Origin: Kitasatospora kifunensis
GTDB lineage: Bacteria > Actinomycetota > Actinomycetes > Streptomycetales > Streptomycetaceae
DNA length: 64,000 bases
Direction: 5' to 3'
Assembly: GCF_014203855.1 (NCBI RefSeq)
Contig: NZ_JACHJV010000001.1
Location: 5,270,001-5,334,000 of the forward strand
Shown here: piece after piece, positions 39,620 through 52,170 of the stretch
Numbering within the stretch: position 1 is the stretch's first letter
Layout of the letters: each line of letters opens with the position of its first letter
Position numbers and translations under genes: made by a program
Notes under the pieces: model-generated
Databases searched by the model: none
The model's input: the letters and a program-made list of their open reading frames with translations, nothing else
What the model was told of the DNA's origin: nothing

Positions 39620-41113
39620 ATGCCTGAACGCCGTACTGTCGCACTGGTCACGCTCGGATGCGCCCGCAACGAGGTCGACTCCGAGGAACTCGCCGGGCGA
39701 CTGGAAGCCGATGGCTGGCAACTGGTCGATGACGCGAGTGAAGCCGACGTCGCCGTCGTCAACACCTGCGGCTTCGTCGAAGCCGCCAAGAAGGACTCCG
39801 TCGACGCCCTGCTGGAGGCCAACGACCTCAAGGGTCACGGCCGCACCCAGGCCGTGGTCGCGGTCGGCTGCATGGCCGAGCGCTACGGCAAGGAGCTGGC
39901 CGACGCGCTGCCGGAGGCCGACGGCGTGCTCGGTTTCGACGACTACACGAACATCAGCGACCGCCTGCAGACCATCCTCTCCGGCGGCCACCACGCCGCC
40001 CACCTGCCGCGCGACCGCCGCAAGCTGCTCCCGCTGACCCCCGTCGAGCGCCAGGCCGCGGCTGCCGAGGTGGCGCTGCCGGGGCACGGAGCATCCCCCA
40101 CAGGGGAGATCACAGACCTGCCGGACGGGGTGGCCCCGGCCTCCGGGCCGCGCACCCTGCGCAAGCGGCTGGACGACAGCCCGGTGGCCTCGATCAAGCT
40201 GGCCTCCGGCTGCGACCGGCGCTGCTCGTTCTGCGCGATCCCGGCCTTCCGCGGCTCCTTCATCTCCCGCCGTCCCTCCGACGTGCTGAACGAGGCCGTC
40301 TGGCTGGCCGAGCAGGGCGTCAGCGAGGTGGTCCTGGTCAGCGAGAACAACACCTCCTACGGCAAGGACCTGGGCGACATCCGCCTGCTGGAGACGCTGC
40401 TGAGCGAGATCGCTGCCCTCCCCGGCATCGAGCGGGTCCGGGTCAGCTACCTGCAGCCCGCCGAGATGCGTCCGGGGCTGGTCGAGGCGATGACCTCGAC
40501 GGCCGGCGTGGTGCCCTACTTCGACCTCTCCTTCCAGCACTCGGCCCCCGCCGTGCTGCGCCGGATGCGCCGCTTCGGCAACACCGAGCAGTTCCTCGAG
40601 CTGCTGAAGACCATCCGGGACAAGGCCCCGCAGGCCGGTGCCCGGTCCAACTTCATCGTCGGGTTCCCGGGCGAGAGCGAGCAGGACTTCGCCGAGCTGG
40701 AACGGTTCGTCAGCGAGGCCGGGCTGGACGCGATCGGCGTCTTCGGCTACTCGGACGAGGACGGCACCGAGGCCGCCACCTTCGAGGGCAAGCTCCCCGA
40801 GGACGTGGTGGCCGAGCGCCTGGCCAAGCTCTCCCGGCTCGCCGAGGAACTGACCGCGCAGCGGGCCGAGCAGCGGATCGGCACCGAGGTGGAGGTGCTG
40901 GTGGAGGCCGTCCTGGTGGCGGAGGACGACGGCGAGCAGCTGGTCGAGGGCCGGTCCGCCCACCAGGCGCCGGAGACCGACGGCCTGACCACCCTGATCG
41001 GTGCGTCCGAGGCCGAGGTCGGTCAGTACTACCGGGCCCGCGTGGTGGCCAGCGAGGGCGTCGACCTGGTCGCCGAGGCGATCGAGCTCGTCCGCAAGGC
41101 GGCCGCGGCATGA
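39620..41113 (+). CDS. rimO: Ribosomal protein S12 methylthiotransferase RimO
   Basis: This 497-aa radical-SAM enzyme adds a methylthio group to Asp of ribosomal protein S12. It has the N-terminal UPF0004 domain with TLGCARNEVDSE and further Cys at CGFVE and GCMAE, the radical-SAM cluster motif CDRRCSFCAIPAFRGSFISRR and a C-terminal TRAM-like domain. The FCAIP/GSFISRRP context distinguishes RimO from MiaB. An extra segment of about 45 residues lies between the first domain and the SAM core. ATG 39620 follows TAATCT (39607-39612) by 7 bp: leaderless. Its stop overlaps the pgsA start by 4 bp, starting a coupled run rimO-pgsA-cinA. Confidence 0.94.
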   Translation: MPERRTVALVTLGCARNEVDSEELAGRLEADGWQLVDDASEADVAVVNTCGFVEAAKKDSVDALLEANDLKGHGRTQAVVAVGCMAERYGKELADALPEADGVLGFDDYTNISDRLQTILSGGHHAAHLPRDRRKLLPLTPVERQAAAAEVALPGHGASPTGEITDLPDGVAPASGPRTLRKRLDDSPVASIKLASGCDRRCSFCAIPAFRGSFISRRPSDVLNEAVWLAEQGVSEVVLVSENNTSYGKDLGDIRLLETLLSEIAALPGIERVRVSYLQPAEMRPGLVEAMTSTAGVVPYFDLSFQHSAPAVLRRMRRFGNTEQFLELLKTIRDKAPQAGARSNFIVGFPGESEQDFAELERFVSEAGLDAIGVFGYSDEDGTEAATFEGKLPEDVVAERLAKLSRLAEELTAQRAEQRIGTEVEVLVEAVLVAEDDGEQLVEGRSAHQAPETDGLTTLIGASEAEVGQYYRARVVASEGVDLVAEAIELVRKAAAA

Positions 41114-41748
41114 CCGGCGGGCCGGGCAGCCCGGCAGCGGCCCGCCCGGCCCAGCAGGGGGCGGCGCGACCGGCGGTGCCCTCGTTGTGGAACCTCGCGA
41201 ACCTGCTGACCATGCTCCGGCTCGCCCTGGTGCCGGTCTTCGTGAGCCTGCTGCTGGCGGACGGCGGGCACAACCCCAAGTGGCGGGCGGTGGCCTGGGC
41301 CTCCTTCGCGATCGCCATGATCACCGACCTGTTCGACGGGGAGATCGCCCGGCGCAAGGGGCTGGTCACCGACTTCGGCAAGATCGCCGACCCGATCGCG
41401 GACAAGGCGATCATGGGCGCCGCGCTGATCGGCCTCTCGGTGCTGGGCGACCTGCCCTGGTGGATCACCGCCGTGATCCTGGCCCGCGAACTGGGTATCA
41501 CCCTGCTGCGGTTCTGGGTGATCCGCTACAGCGTCATCCCGGCCAGCCGGGGCGGCAAGCTCAAGACCCTGACCCAGGGCATCGCGGTGGGCATGTACGT
41601 GCTGCCGCTGACCGGCTGGCTGGCGACCGGGCGCGCGGTGCTGATCGCCCTGGCCGTGGTGCTGACGGTGGCCACCGGAGCCGACTACGTGCGCCAGGCC
41701 ATTGTGTTGCGGCGCGAGGGGATGGCCCGGGAGAGGCAGGCGCGATGA
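41110..41748 (+). CDS. pgsA: CDP-diacylglycerol-glycerol-3-phosphate 3-phosphatidyltransferase
   Basis: This 212-aa membrane enzyme makes phosphatidylglycerol phosphate. The CDP-alcohol phosphotransferase motif is complete (DLFDGEIARRKGLVTDFGKIADPIADK, with the D-G-x2-A-R-x8-G-x3-D-x3-D spacing). Four to six hydrophobic helices are present. Its ATG overlaps the rimO stop (ATGA) and its own stop overlaps the cinA start in the same way. Confidence 0.93.
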   Translation: MTGGPGSPAAARPAQQGAARPAVPSLWNLANLLTMLRLALVPVFVSLLLADGGHNPKWRAVAWASFAIAMITDLFDGEIARRKGLVTDFGKIADPIADKAIMGAALIGLSVLGDLPWWITAVILARELGITLLRFWVIRYSVIPASRGGKLKTLTQGIAVGMYVLPLTGWLATGRAVLIALAVVLTVATGADYVRQAIVLRREGMARERQAR

Positions 41749-42257
41749 CCGAGTACGTATCGCTCGCGGAGCGGGTGCACGCCGAGTTGCGGGCGCAGGG
41801 CGCCACGGTGGCGGTGGCCGAGTCGCTGACCGGCGGCCTGCTGTCCGCGCAGCTGGTCGAGGTCGCCGGGGCCTCGCTCACCTTCCGTGGCTCGGTCACC
41901 GCCTACGCCACCGAGCTCAAGGCCTCGGTGCTGGGGGTGGACGAGGGGCTGCTCGAGGTCCACGGCCCGGTCCACCCGGTGGTGGCGCGTCAGATGGCAG
42001 AAGGGGTCCGCCGGCTGCTGGGCGCCACCTACGGGTTGGGCACCACCGGGGTGGCCGGGCCGACCGAGCAGGACGGCCACGCCGTCGGCACAGTACACCT
42101 GGGATTCGCTGGTCCGGGGGGAACTGTCGTGAGATCGCCCCAGCTGTCGGGCGACCGTGCCACAATCCGACGCAAGGCGGTGGCCGGTGCGCTGGAGCTG
42201 CTGCTGGACCGGATGGCGGCCGAGGCGAGTGTCATCGGCGTCACACGCGTCAACTGA
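41745..42257 (+). CDS. cinA: CinA-type nicotinamide-nucleotide amidohydrolase
   Basis: This 170-aa single-domain CinA C-terminal protein deamidates nicotinamide mononucleotide. Signatures: VAVAESLTGGLLSAQLVEVAGAS, FRGSVTAYATELKASVLGV, GTTGVAGPTEQDGHAVGTVHLGFAG and SGDRATIRRKAVAGALELLL. It lacks the N-terminal molybdopterin-binding COG1058 domain of longer CinA proteins, as is normal in Streptomyces. It is translationally coupled to pgsA and lies upstream of clgR. Confidence 0.92.
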   Translation: MTEYVSLAERVHAELRAQGATVAVAESLTGGLLSAQLVEVAGASLTFRGSVTAYATELKASVLGVDEGLLEVHGPVHPVVARQMAEGVRRLLGATYGLGTTGVAGPTEQDGHAVGTVHLGFAGPGGTVVRSPQLSGDRATIRRKAVAGALELLLDRMAAEASVIGVTRVN

Positions 42258-42414
42258 ACAACGGCTGAACAGGCAGAATCCGGGAAGCCTCTTCATACGA
42301 GGGGCGTGCTGGCGCCCGGGGCGGGAACAACAGGGGAGGGGAGAGGCTTGCAGCCCAGAGTGAACACGACCACGGTCCCCGCACGCGAAGCGGGCAAGGC
42401 GGTACGGTGGGGAC

Positions 42415-42456
42415 GTGACATCTCGATCCGCAGTCCGAGGAGGGAGCCACCGATGA
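42415..42456 (+). CDS. Candidate 13-codon leader ORF of clgR
   Basis: GTG at 42415 lies 6 bp after the -10-like TACGGT (42403-42408), which predicts a leaderless transcript beginning at this codon. The frame reads MTSRSAVRGGSHR and stops with a TGA that overlaps the clgR start (ATGA, 42453-42456). The clgR ribosome site GAGGAGGG lies inside it. Translation of the leader could therefore set the rate of clgR translation. This is inferred from geometry only. Confidence 0.4.
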   Translation: MTSRSAVRGGSHR

Positions 42457-42821
42457 TCCTGCTCCGTCGCCTCTTGGGTGACGTGCTGCGTCGGCAGCGC
42501 CAGCGCCAGGGCCGCACACTTCGCGAGGTGTCGGCCGCCGCACGAGTCTCGCTCGGATACCTCTCCGAGGTCGAGCGCGGGCAGAAGGAGGCCTCCTCCG
42601 AACTGCTCTCCGCGATCTGCGATGCGCTTGACGTTCGGATGTCCGAGGTCATGCGCGAGGTCAGTGACGAGCTGTCGCTGGCCGAGCTCGCCGCGATGAC
42701 CGCGCTCTCCGAGGACGGCCTGCTGCGTCCGGTGCTGGAGCCCGTGCAGCTGCCGGCCCCGGGTGAGCGGATGAGCTCGATCACCCCGAAGGCTGCCGCA
42801 GTGGACGTCGTCGCCGCCTGA
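42453..42821 (+). CDS. clgR: ClgR-type XRE regulator of Clp protease genes
   Basis: This 122-aa protein has a helix-turn-helix (RQRQRQGRTLREVSAAARVSLGYLSEVERGQKEASSELLSAICDAL) typical of ClgR, the activator of clpP1/clpP2, clpC and lon in actinobacteria. The ATG has a strong GAGGAGGG site. The last residues are VVAA: in Streptomyces ClgR and PopR a C-terminal Ala-Ala is a degradation signal for the same ClpP protease, giving feedback control. Its place in cinA-clgR-(recA-recX) is conserved across actinobacteria. A CCCGC-N7-GCGGG inverted repeat at about 42378-42394 might be an autoregulatory site. Confidence 0.9.
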   Translation: MILLRRLLGDVLRRQRQRQGRTLREVSAAARVSLGYLSEVERGQKEASSELLSAICDALDVRMSEVMREVSDELSLAELAAMTALSEDGLLRPVLEPVQLPAPGERMSSITPKAAAVDVVAA

Positions 42822-43130
42822 CCTCACCCTGCAAGAGGGGGTTGAGCGAAGGAGCCGCGAGTGCACCGGTCGACGAAGGGCCGTTCCGCAGGCCGAATAG
42901 GCCGAGCCGATCGACGTCGAAACTCGCTTTCGCACGGTCTGCGCCGCTGGGCGCCGGCCGTGCTGGTCAGCACCATGATCGTCTCTGGTGTGCTCTGCTG
43001 GTTCCTGCTGCCCGAGGCTGTTCGGCCGGGTGGGTCCGGCGCGTTCTTCGTGCTGCTCACACTCAGCAGTTGGGGTCTTGGGCTGCTCCCGGTGCACAGC
43101 GACCGGCGCGACCAGGGCCGGGCGCGCCGG

Positions 43131-47810
<4,680 letters not shown>

Positions 47811-47816
47811 GTCCCC

Positions 47817-47839
47817 ATGGTGCCGCGTGCCACTGACAA
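47817..47839 (-). promoter_or_regulatory. RecA-NDp-type DNA-damage promoter of lhr
   Basis: On the minus strand the sequence reads TTGTCAGTG, 8 bases, CACCAT, then GGGGAC and the ATG of lhr. The published RecA-NDp form is TTGTCRGTG-N8-TANNNT, used by the PafBC activator in mycobacteria. The upstream box is a full match and the -10 keeps A2 and T6. Confidence 0.72.
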
Positions 47840-48041
47840 GCAGGGTCAGCGGGCACCCGCGGGCACGGTGCCGGCGGGGCGGGGCGAGTGGGGTGAGAGG
47901 GGTGGGGTGGGCCGGGTGCGGCCGGATGGCGGCGGAAGACACCTGAAAAATGGTCATATCGGATATTCCACTCATATGGTGATGCTTCGTGAGGGCAGGG
48001 CCGTGCGCGTGAGGCAGGCCGCAACGAGCGGAGGACACCCG

Positions 48042-49580
48042 ATGGCCGAGGTGCGGCTGGTCTCCTGTCGTCCGCTGCGCCGCCGGTGGCTGCTGCTGCG
48101 CAGTGCGCCGGCCATGCTGGCGGCGGCCCTGCTCCTGGGTGGTGCGGTCCCCTATCTCTCGGGGGCCGACCGGGGCTACCTCAGCTACCTGGTGCTGGCC
48201 GACCGCTCGGACGGGCAGGGCTCGGCGGCCGCTCAGGGCGCGATTCGCACGGCGGGCGGGCAAGTGGTGCAGGACTACCCGCAGATCGGCGCGGTACTGG
48301 CCTACGCCAACGACGTCGGCTTCGCGGCCCGACTGCGCAGCCGCCCCGGCATCGCCGCCGTCGGGGCCACCCGGACCGCGCCGGTCCCCGGGCCGCCCGG
48401 CGCACTGGCCGGCTCCGGCGACTTCCGGCACCGGGGCACCGACGCGGCCGCCGGCACCGGGATGGCCGAGGGGGACGGCACGCCGACCGTGCCCGACCCC
48501 GGGGACCGCCGTGCCTGGAACCTCGCCATGATGGGCGGCGGGCAGGCGGCCCAGCCCTCGGCCGCGCTGCTGAGTGCGGCGGGAACCCCCGGGGCGGGCG
48601 CCGCGGCAGCGGGTGCGCCGCCCGCATCGGCGCTGCGTCAGGTCCTGGTCGCCGTCCTCGACTCGGGGGTCGACGACACCCACCCGGATCTGCGCGACGC
48701 GGTCAGCCCGGCCGACTCCGTCTCCTGTGCGGACGGCCGCCCCGATGCCCGGTTCGGCGCCTGGCGTCCAGACAACGGGGTCGCGGAGAGCGGCCACGGC
48801 ACCCATGTGGCCGGCCTGGTCGGCGCCGTCCGGGCCGGTCGCGGGGTGATCGGGGTGGCCCCGGGGGTGCGGATCGCGGCCGTGCGGCTACTGGGTCCGC
48901 TCGGGCAGTACTACCCGGAGAACATCGTCTGCGGTCTGCTCTGGGCCGCCGACCACGGGGCGGTGGCGGTCAACGACAGTTACTTCGCCGACCCGTGGAA
49001 GTACAACTGCCCCGAGGACGCGGACCAGGGCGCGATGATCCAGGCGGTGGGCCGCGCGGTCGCCTACGCCCAGCGCCGCGCGCTGGTGGTCGCCTCGGCC
49101 GGGAACGACGCCCAGGACCTGACCGCCGTCCGGGTCGACCAGCGCAGTCCCAACGACCGCAGCTCGGGACCTGCCCAGGACCGGCGGCTCGGCACCGAGT
49201 GCATCCGGCTGCCCGGCGAGCTGCCCGGGGTGCTCTCGGTCAGTGCGGTGACCCGCAGCGGTGCCATCGCGGCCTATTCGAACTACGGCGAGGGCCGGAT
49301 CGCGCTGGCCGCGCCGGGCGGCGATCCGAACGGCGGGCCGGACGAGGCGATCGTCTCGGACTGGCCGGGCGGGCGGTACGCGGCGCTGGCCGGCACCTCG
49401 ATGAGCGCCGCTCACGTCACCGGCGCGATCGCGCTGGCTGCGGTGCTGCATCCCGGCTGGGGCCCGGAGCGGCTGCGCGAGCTGCTGCTGGCCCAGGCCC
49501 AGGCGAACTGCCCGGTGGGCCCGGGCCTGTGCCGGGACCACCGGACCTATGGCGCGGGGATCGTCGCGCTGCCGCACTAG
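48042..49580 (+). CDS. Secreted subtilisin-like serine protease (S8)
   Basis: This 512-aa protein has a signal peptide (basic LRRRWLLLR, hydrophobic core, PYLSGA; residues 1-42), an inhibitor-I9-like propeptide (YLVLADRSDGQGSAAAQGAIRTAGG), an Ala/Pro/Gly-rich linker and a catalytic domain with Asp207 (VLDSGVDDTHPD), His255 (GHGTHVAG), Asn355 (SAGND) and Ser453 (GTSMSAAHV). Both Cys pairs suggest disulphides outside the cell. There is no C-terminal membrane helix, unlike mycosins. The ATG at 48042 has GGAGG 8 bp upstream. It reads away from lhr; the spacer has repeated CATAT/ATATTCC elements at 47956-47977. Confidence 0.88.
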   Translation: MAEVRLVSCRPLRRRWLLLRSAPAMLAAALLLGGAVPYLSGADRGYLSYLVLADRSDGQGSAAAQGAIRTAGGQVVQDYPQIGAVLAYANDVGFAARLRSRPGIAAVGATRTAPVPGPPGALAGSGDFRHRGTDAAAGTGMAEGDGTPTVPDPGDRRAWNLAMMGGGQAAQPSAALLSAAGTPGAGAAAAGAPPASALRQVLVAVLDSGVDDTHPDLRDAVSPADSVSCADGRPDARFGAWRPDNGVAESGHGTHVAGLVGAVRAGRGVIGVAPGVRIAAVRLLGPLGQYYPENIVCGLLWAADHGAVAVNDSYFADPWKYNCPEDADQGAMIQAVGRAVAYAQRRALVVASAGNDAQDLTAVRVDQRSPNDRSSGPAQDRRLGTECIRLPGELPGVLSVSAVTRSGAIAAYSNYGEGRIALAAPGGDPNGGPDEAIVSDWPGGRYAALAGTSMSAAHVTGAIALAAVLHPGWGPERLRELLLAQAQANCPVGPGLCRDHRTYGAGIVALPH

Positions 49581-49596
49581 GGCCTGCAGGCCCTAG
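49577..49596 (+). terminator. Palindrome over the protease stop codon
   Basis: Twenty bases form a perfect palindrome (CTAGGGCCTG and its complement) that includes the protease TAG stop at 49578-49580. As RNA it folds to an 8-bp stem with a TGCA loop and may end the protease transcript before the DUF3046 gene. Confidence 0.5.
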
Positions 49597-49647
49597 CGGC
49601 TTGAGCGGCCCTCGGGTGGCGGGTGGGGCTCCGGGATACTGGACGCC

Positions 49648-49842
49648 ATGAGGCTGACCGAGTTCTGGCGACGGATGGACGAGCACTTCGGCGCGGGGTA
49701 CGCGGAGTCGTTCGCCCGCGACCACGTGATGAGCGAGCTCGGCGGCCGTACGGTGCAGCAGGCGCTGGACGCGGGCTGGGAGGCCAAGGACGTCTGGCGG
49801 GTGGTCTGCCAGGTGATGGGGGTGCCCGCGCAGCTGCGCTGA
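49648..49842 (+). CDS. DUF3046 family protein
   Basis: This 64-aa protein reads MRLTEFWRRMDEHFGAGYAE and ends VCQVMGVPAQLR, the typical full length of DUF3046, a small actinobacterial family almost always found just upstream of recA. Function unknown. GATACT (49635-49640) ends 7 bp before the ATG, and there is no ribosome site, so it is probably leaderless. It lies about 205 bp upstream of the recA start and ends before the recA promoter. Confidence 0.88.
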   Translation: MRLTEFWRRMDEHFGAGYAESFARDHVMSELGGRTVQQALDAGWEAKDVWRVVCQVMGVPAQLR

Positions 49843-49980
49843 TCCGCACCGCGCGGCCGCGCTGATCGGTGCCGCGCGAACCGCGTAGGGCGGGCCGAGC
49901 GTGCGAATGATATCGAACTGATGTTCCCTATACTGGGTTTCCCGGCGAGTTTTCCACAGGCCGAGCCCGTCCGGGGCCGA

Positions 49981-50003
49981 TTGTCGGTGGGACGCGCTAG
50001 CGT
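49981..50003 (+). promoter_or_regulatory. RecA-NDp-type DNA-damage promoter of recA
   Basis: TTGTCGGTG (49981-49989), 8 bases and TAGCGT (49998-50003) match the RecA-NDp consensus TTGTCRGTG-N8-TANNNT in full. This is the LexA-independent damage promoter recognised with PafBC in actinobacteria. Transcription would start at about 50010-50012. No clear LexA box was noticed, although the search was by eye. Confidence 0.85.
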
Positions 50004-50047
50004 CGAGGACGATGAAGCGCACAGCACAGAACCCGAGGGTGGAAGCC

Positions 50048-51160
50048 ATGGCAGGGACGGACCGCGAGAAGGCTCTTGAGACCGCACTCGCCCAGATTGA
50101 GCGGCAGTTCGGCAAGGGTTCGGTGATGCGTCTTGGTGACCAGTCCCGTGCCCCGATCGATGTGATCCCCACCGGATCCACCGCGCTGGACGTCGCGCTC
50201 GGCGTCGGCGGGCTGCCCCGCGGCCGAGTGATCGAGATCTACGGCCCCGAGTCTTCCGGTAAGACCACGCTGACCCTGCACGCCGCGGCCAGCGCGCAGA
50301 AGCTCGGCGGCACCGTCGCGTTCGTCGACGCCGAGCACGCCCTGGACCCGGAGTACGCCCGCAAGCTCGGCGTCGACACCGATGCCCTGCTGGTCTCCCA
50401 GCCGGACACCGGTGAGCAGGCGCTGGAGATCACCGACATGCTGATCCGCTCCGGCGCGATCGACCTGATCATCATCGACTCGGTGGCCGCGCTGGTGCCG
50501 CGCGCCGAGATCGAGGGCGAGATGGGTGACTCGCACGTGGGTCTGCAGGCCCGGCTGATGAGCCAGGCGCTGCGCAAGATCGCCGGTGCGCTGAACCAGT
50601 CGAACACCACCGCGATCTTCATCAACCAGCTGCGCGAGAAGATCGGCGTGATGTTCGGTTCGCCGGAGACCACCACCGGTGGCCGGGCGCTGAAGTTCTA
50701 CGCCTCGGTGCGCCTGGACATCCGCCGGATCGAGACCCTGAAGGACGGCACCGAGGCGGTCGGTAACCGCACCCGGGTGAAGGTGGTCAAGAACAAGGTC
50801 GCCGCGCCGTTCAAGCAGGCCGAGTTCGACATCCTCTACGGCCACGGCATCAGCTGGGAGGGCGGCCTGATCGACATGGGCGTCGAGCACGGCTTCATCC
50901 GTAAGGCCGGCGCCTGGTACACCTACGAGGGCGACCAGTTGGGCCAGGGCAAGGAGAACGCCCGCAACTTCCTGCGCGACAACCCGGCGCTGGCCGAGGA
51001 GATCGAGAAGAAGATCAAGGTCAAGCTGGGCATCGGCGTCGACCCCAACGCCGCCGCGGAGGGCGAGCCCCCGGCCGAGGCGGACGGCGCGGTCAAGCCG
51101 ATCACCGCGACGGCGGCCAAGGCGGCCCCGGCCAAGAAGGCGGCGGCCGCGAAGGCCTGA
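50048..51160 (+). CDS. recA: Recombinase RecA
   Basis: This 370-aa RecA drives homologous recombination and LexA cleavage. It has Walker A GPESSGKTT, Walker B LIIIDSVAALVPRAEIEGEMGD, loop L1/L2 regions (GALNQSNTTAIFINQLREKIGVMFGSPETTTGGRALKFYAS) and the C-terminal domain. The tail is an Ala/Lys-rich stretch (AAKAAPAKKAAAAKA), as in other Streptomyces. MAGTDREKALETAL at ATG 50048 is the conserved N-terminus with GGTGGA upstream. An in-frame ATG at 50012, right at the predicted transcript start, could give a 12-residue longer form. recX follows after 7 bp. Confidence 0.97.
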   Translation: MAGTDREKALETALAQIERQFGKGSVMRLGDQSRAPIDVIPTGSTALDVALGVGGLPRGRVIEIYGPESSGKTTLTLHAAASAQKLGGTVAFVDAEHALDPEYARKLGVDTDALLVSQPDTGEQALEITDMLIRSGAIDLIIIDSVAALVPRAEIEGEMGDSHVGLQARLMSQALRKIAGALNQSNTTAIFINQLREKIGVMFGSPETTTGGRALKFYASVRLDIRRIETLKDGTEAVGNRTRVKVVKNKVAAPFKQAEFDILYGHGISWEGGLIDMGVEHGFIRKAGAWYTYEGDQLGQGKENARNFLRDNPALAEEIEKKIKVKLGIGVDPNAAAEGEPPAEADGAVKPITATAAKAAPAKKAAAAKA

Positions 51161-51167
51161 TCAGCTG

Positions 51168-52076
51168 ATGAGGAGCGTGCGGGGTCCGGGCGAAGGGGAG
51201 CGCCCGGACTGGGTGGTCGACGTCAAGGGCGAGGAGGAGGGGGAGCGCCCGGACTGGGTGGTGGACGCCCGAGGGCCGAGCCCGGCCGTCGAGGCAGAGC
51301 CGTCCACCGGGCGGGCGTCCTCGCGCGGAACGCGTTCGAGTGCGCGGCGGGCCGGGCGCGAGCCACAGCCGAGCCGACCGGCGCAGCGGGATCGCCCGAA
51401 CCAGTGGGAGCAGCCGGACCAGCGGCATGACGGCCCGGACCAGGTGGACCAGGCGGACTGGGTGGCGCAGGCCGAGGCCGAGCTGGCCGCCTCGTCGGCG
51501 CGGGGGCGCCGTCGGCGGGCCGGGCGTCCGGAGCGCGAGCCCAGGGCGACCGCCCCCCAGCCCGAGACCGATCCCGCCACCCGGGCCCGGGACATCTGCC
51601 TGCGCCTGCTCACCGGCACCCCGAGAACCCGCAGGCAGCTGGCCACCGCCCTGCGCAAGCGGGAGATCCCGGACGAGGTCGCCGAGGAGGTGCTCTCCCG
51701 CTTCGAGGAGGTCGGCCTGATCGACGACGCCGCCTTCGCCGCCGCCTGGGTCGAGTCCCGGCACCACGGGCGCGGACTGGCCCGCCGGGCGCTGGCCCAG
51801 GAGCTGCGTACCCGCGGCGTCTCCGGCGCCCTGGTGGAGGAGGCGGTGGCCCAGCTCGACCCGGAGGAGGAGGCGGCCACGGCCCGCGCCCTGGTGGAGC
51901 GCAAGCTGCGGGCCACCACCGGGCTGGAGCGCCAGGCCCGACTGCGTCGGCTGGTCGGCATGCTGGCCCGTCGCGGCTACTCCGAAGGCCTCGCCTTCCG
52001 GGTGGTGCGCGAGGCGCTGGACGCGGAGGGCGAGAGCTCCGAGGAGCTGGAGGAGTGGTCGCTCGGGTCGGACTGA
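51168..52076 (+). CDS. recX: Regulatory protein RecX
   Basis: This 302-aa RecX modulates RecA filaments. The conserved core begins near residue 135 (ARDICLRLLTGTPRTRRQLATALRKREIPDEVAEEVLSRFEEVGLIDDAAFAAAWVESRHHGRGLARRALAQELRTRGVS) and has the three-helix repeats of the family. The N-terminal half is a long charged disordered extension that contains two copies of GERPDWVVD about 14 residues apart, encoded by a nearly exact DNA repeat. Translation is probably coupled to recA (7-bp gap, TGATGAGG). Confidence 0.92.
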   Translation: MRSVRGPGEGERPDWVVDVKGEEEGERPDWVVDARGPSPAVEAEPSTGRASSRGTRSSARRAGREPQPSRPAQRDRPNQWEQPDQRHDGPDQVDQADWVAQAEAELAASSARGRRRRAGRPEREPRATAPQPETDPATRARDICLRLLTGTPRTRRQLATALRKREIPDEVAEEVLSRFEEVGLIDDAAFAAAWVESRHHGRGLARRALAQELRTRGVSGALVEEAVAQLDPEEEAATARALVERKLRATTGLERQARLRRLVGMLARRGYSEGLAFRVVREALDAEGESSEELEEWSLGSD

Positions 52077-52170
52077 CCCGGGCCGACCGACCGTCAGCTC
52101 ATCGAGTGACGCCGCGTCAGCGCGGTGGGGATGACGCCGAACCGGTGACGCACAGCCGGCTGGTGTCCGC

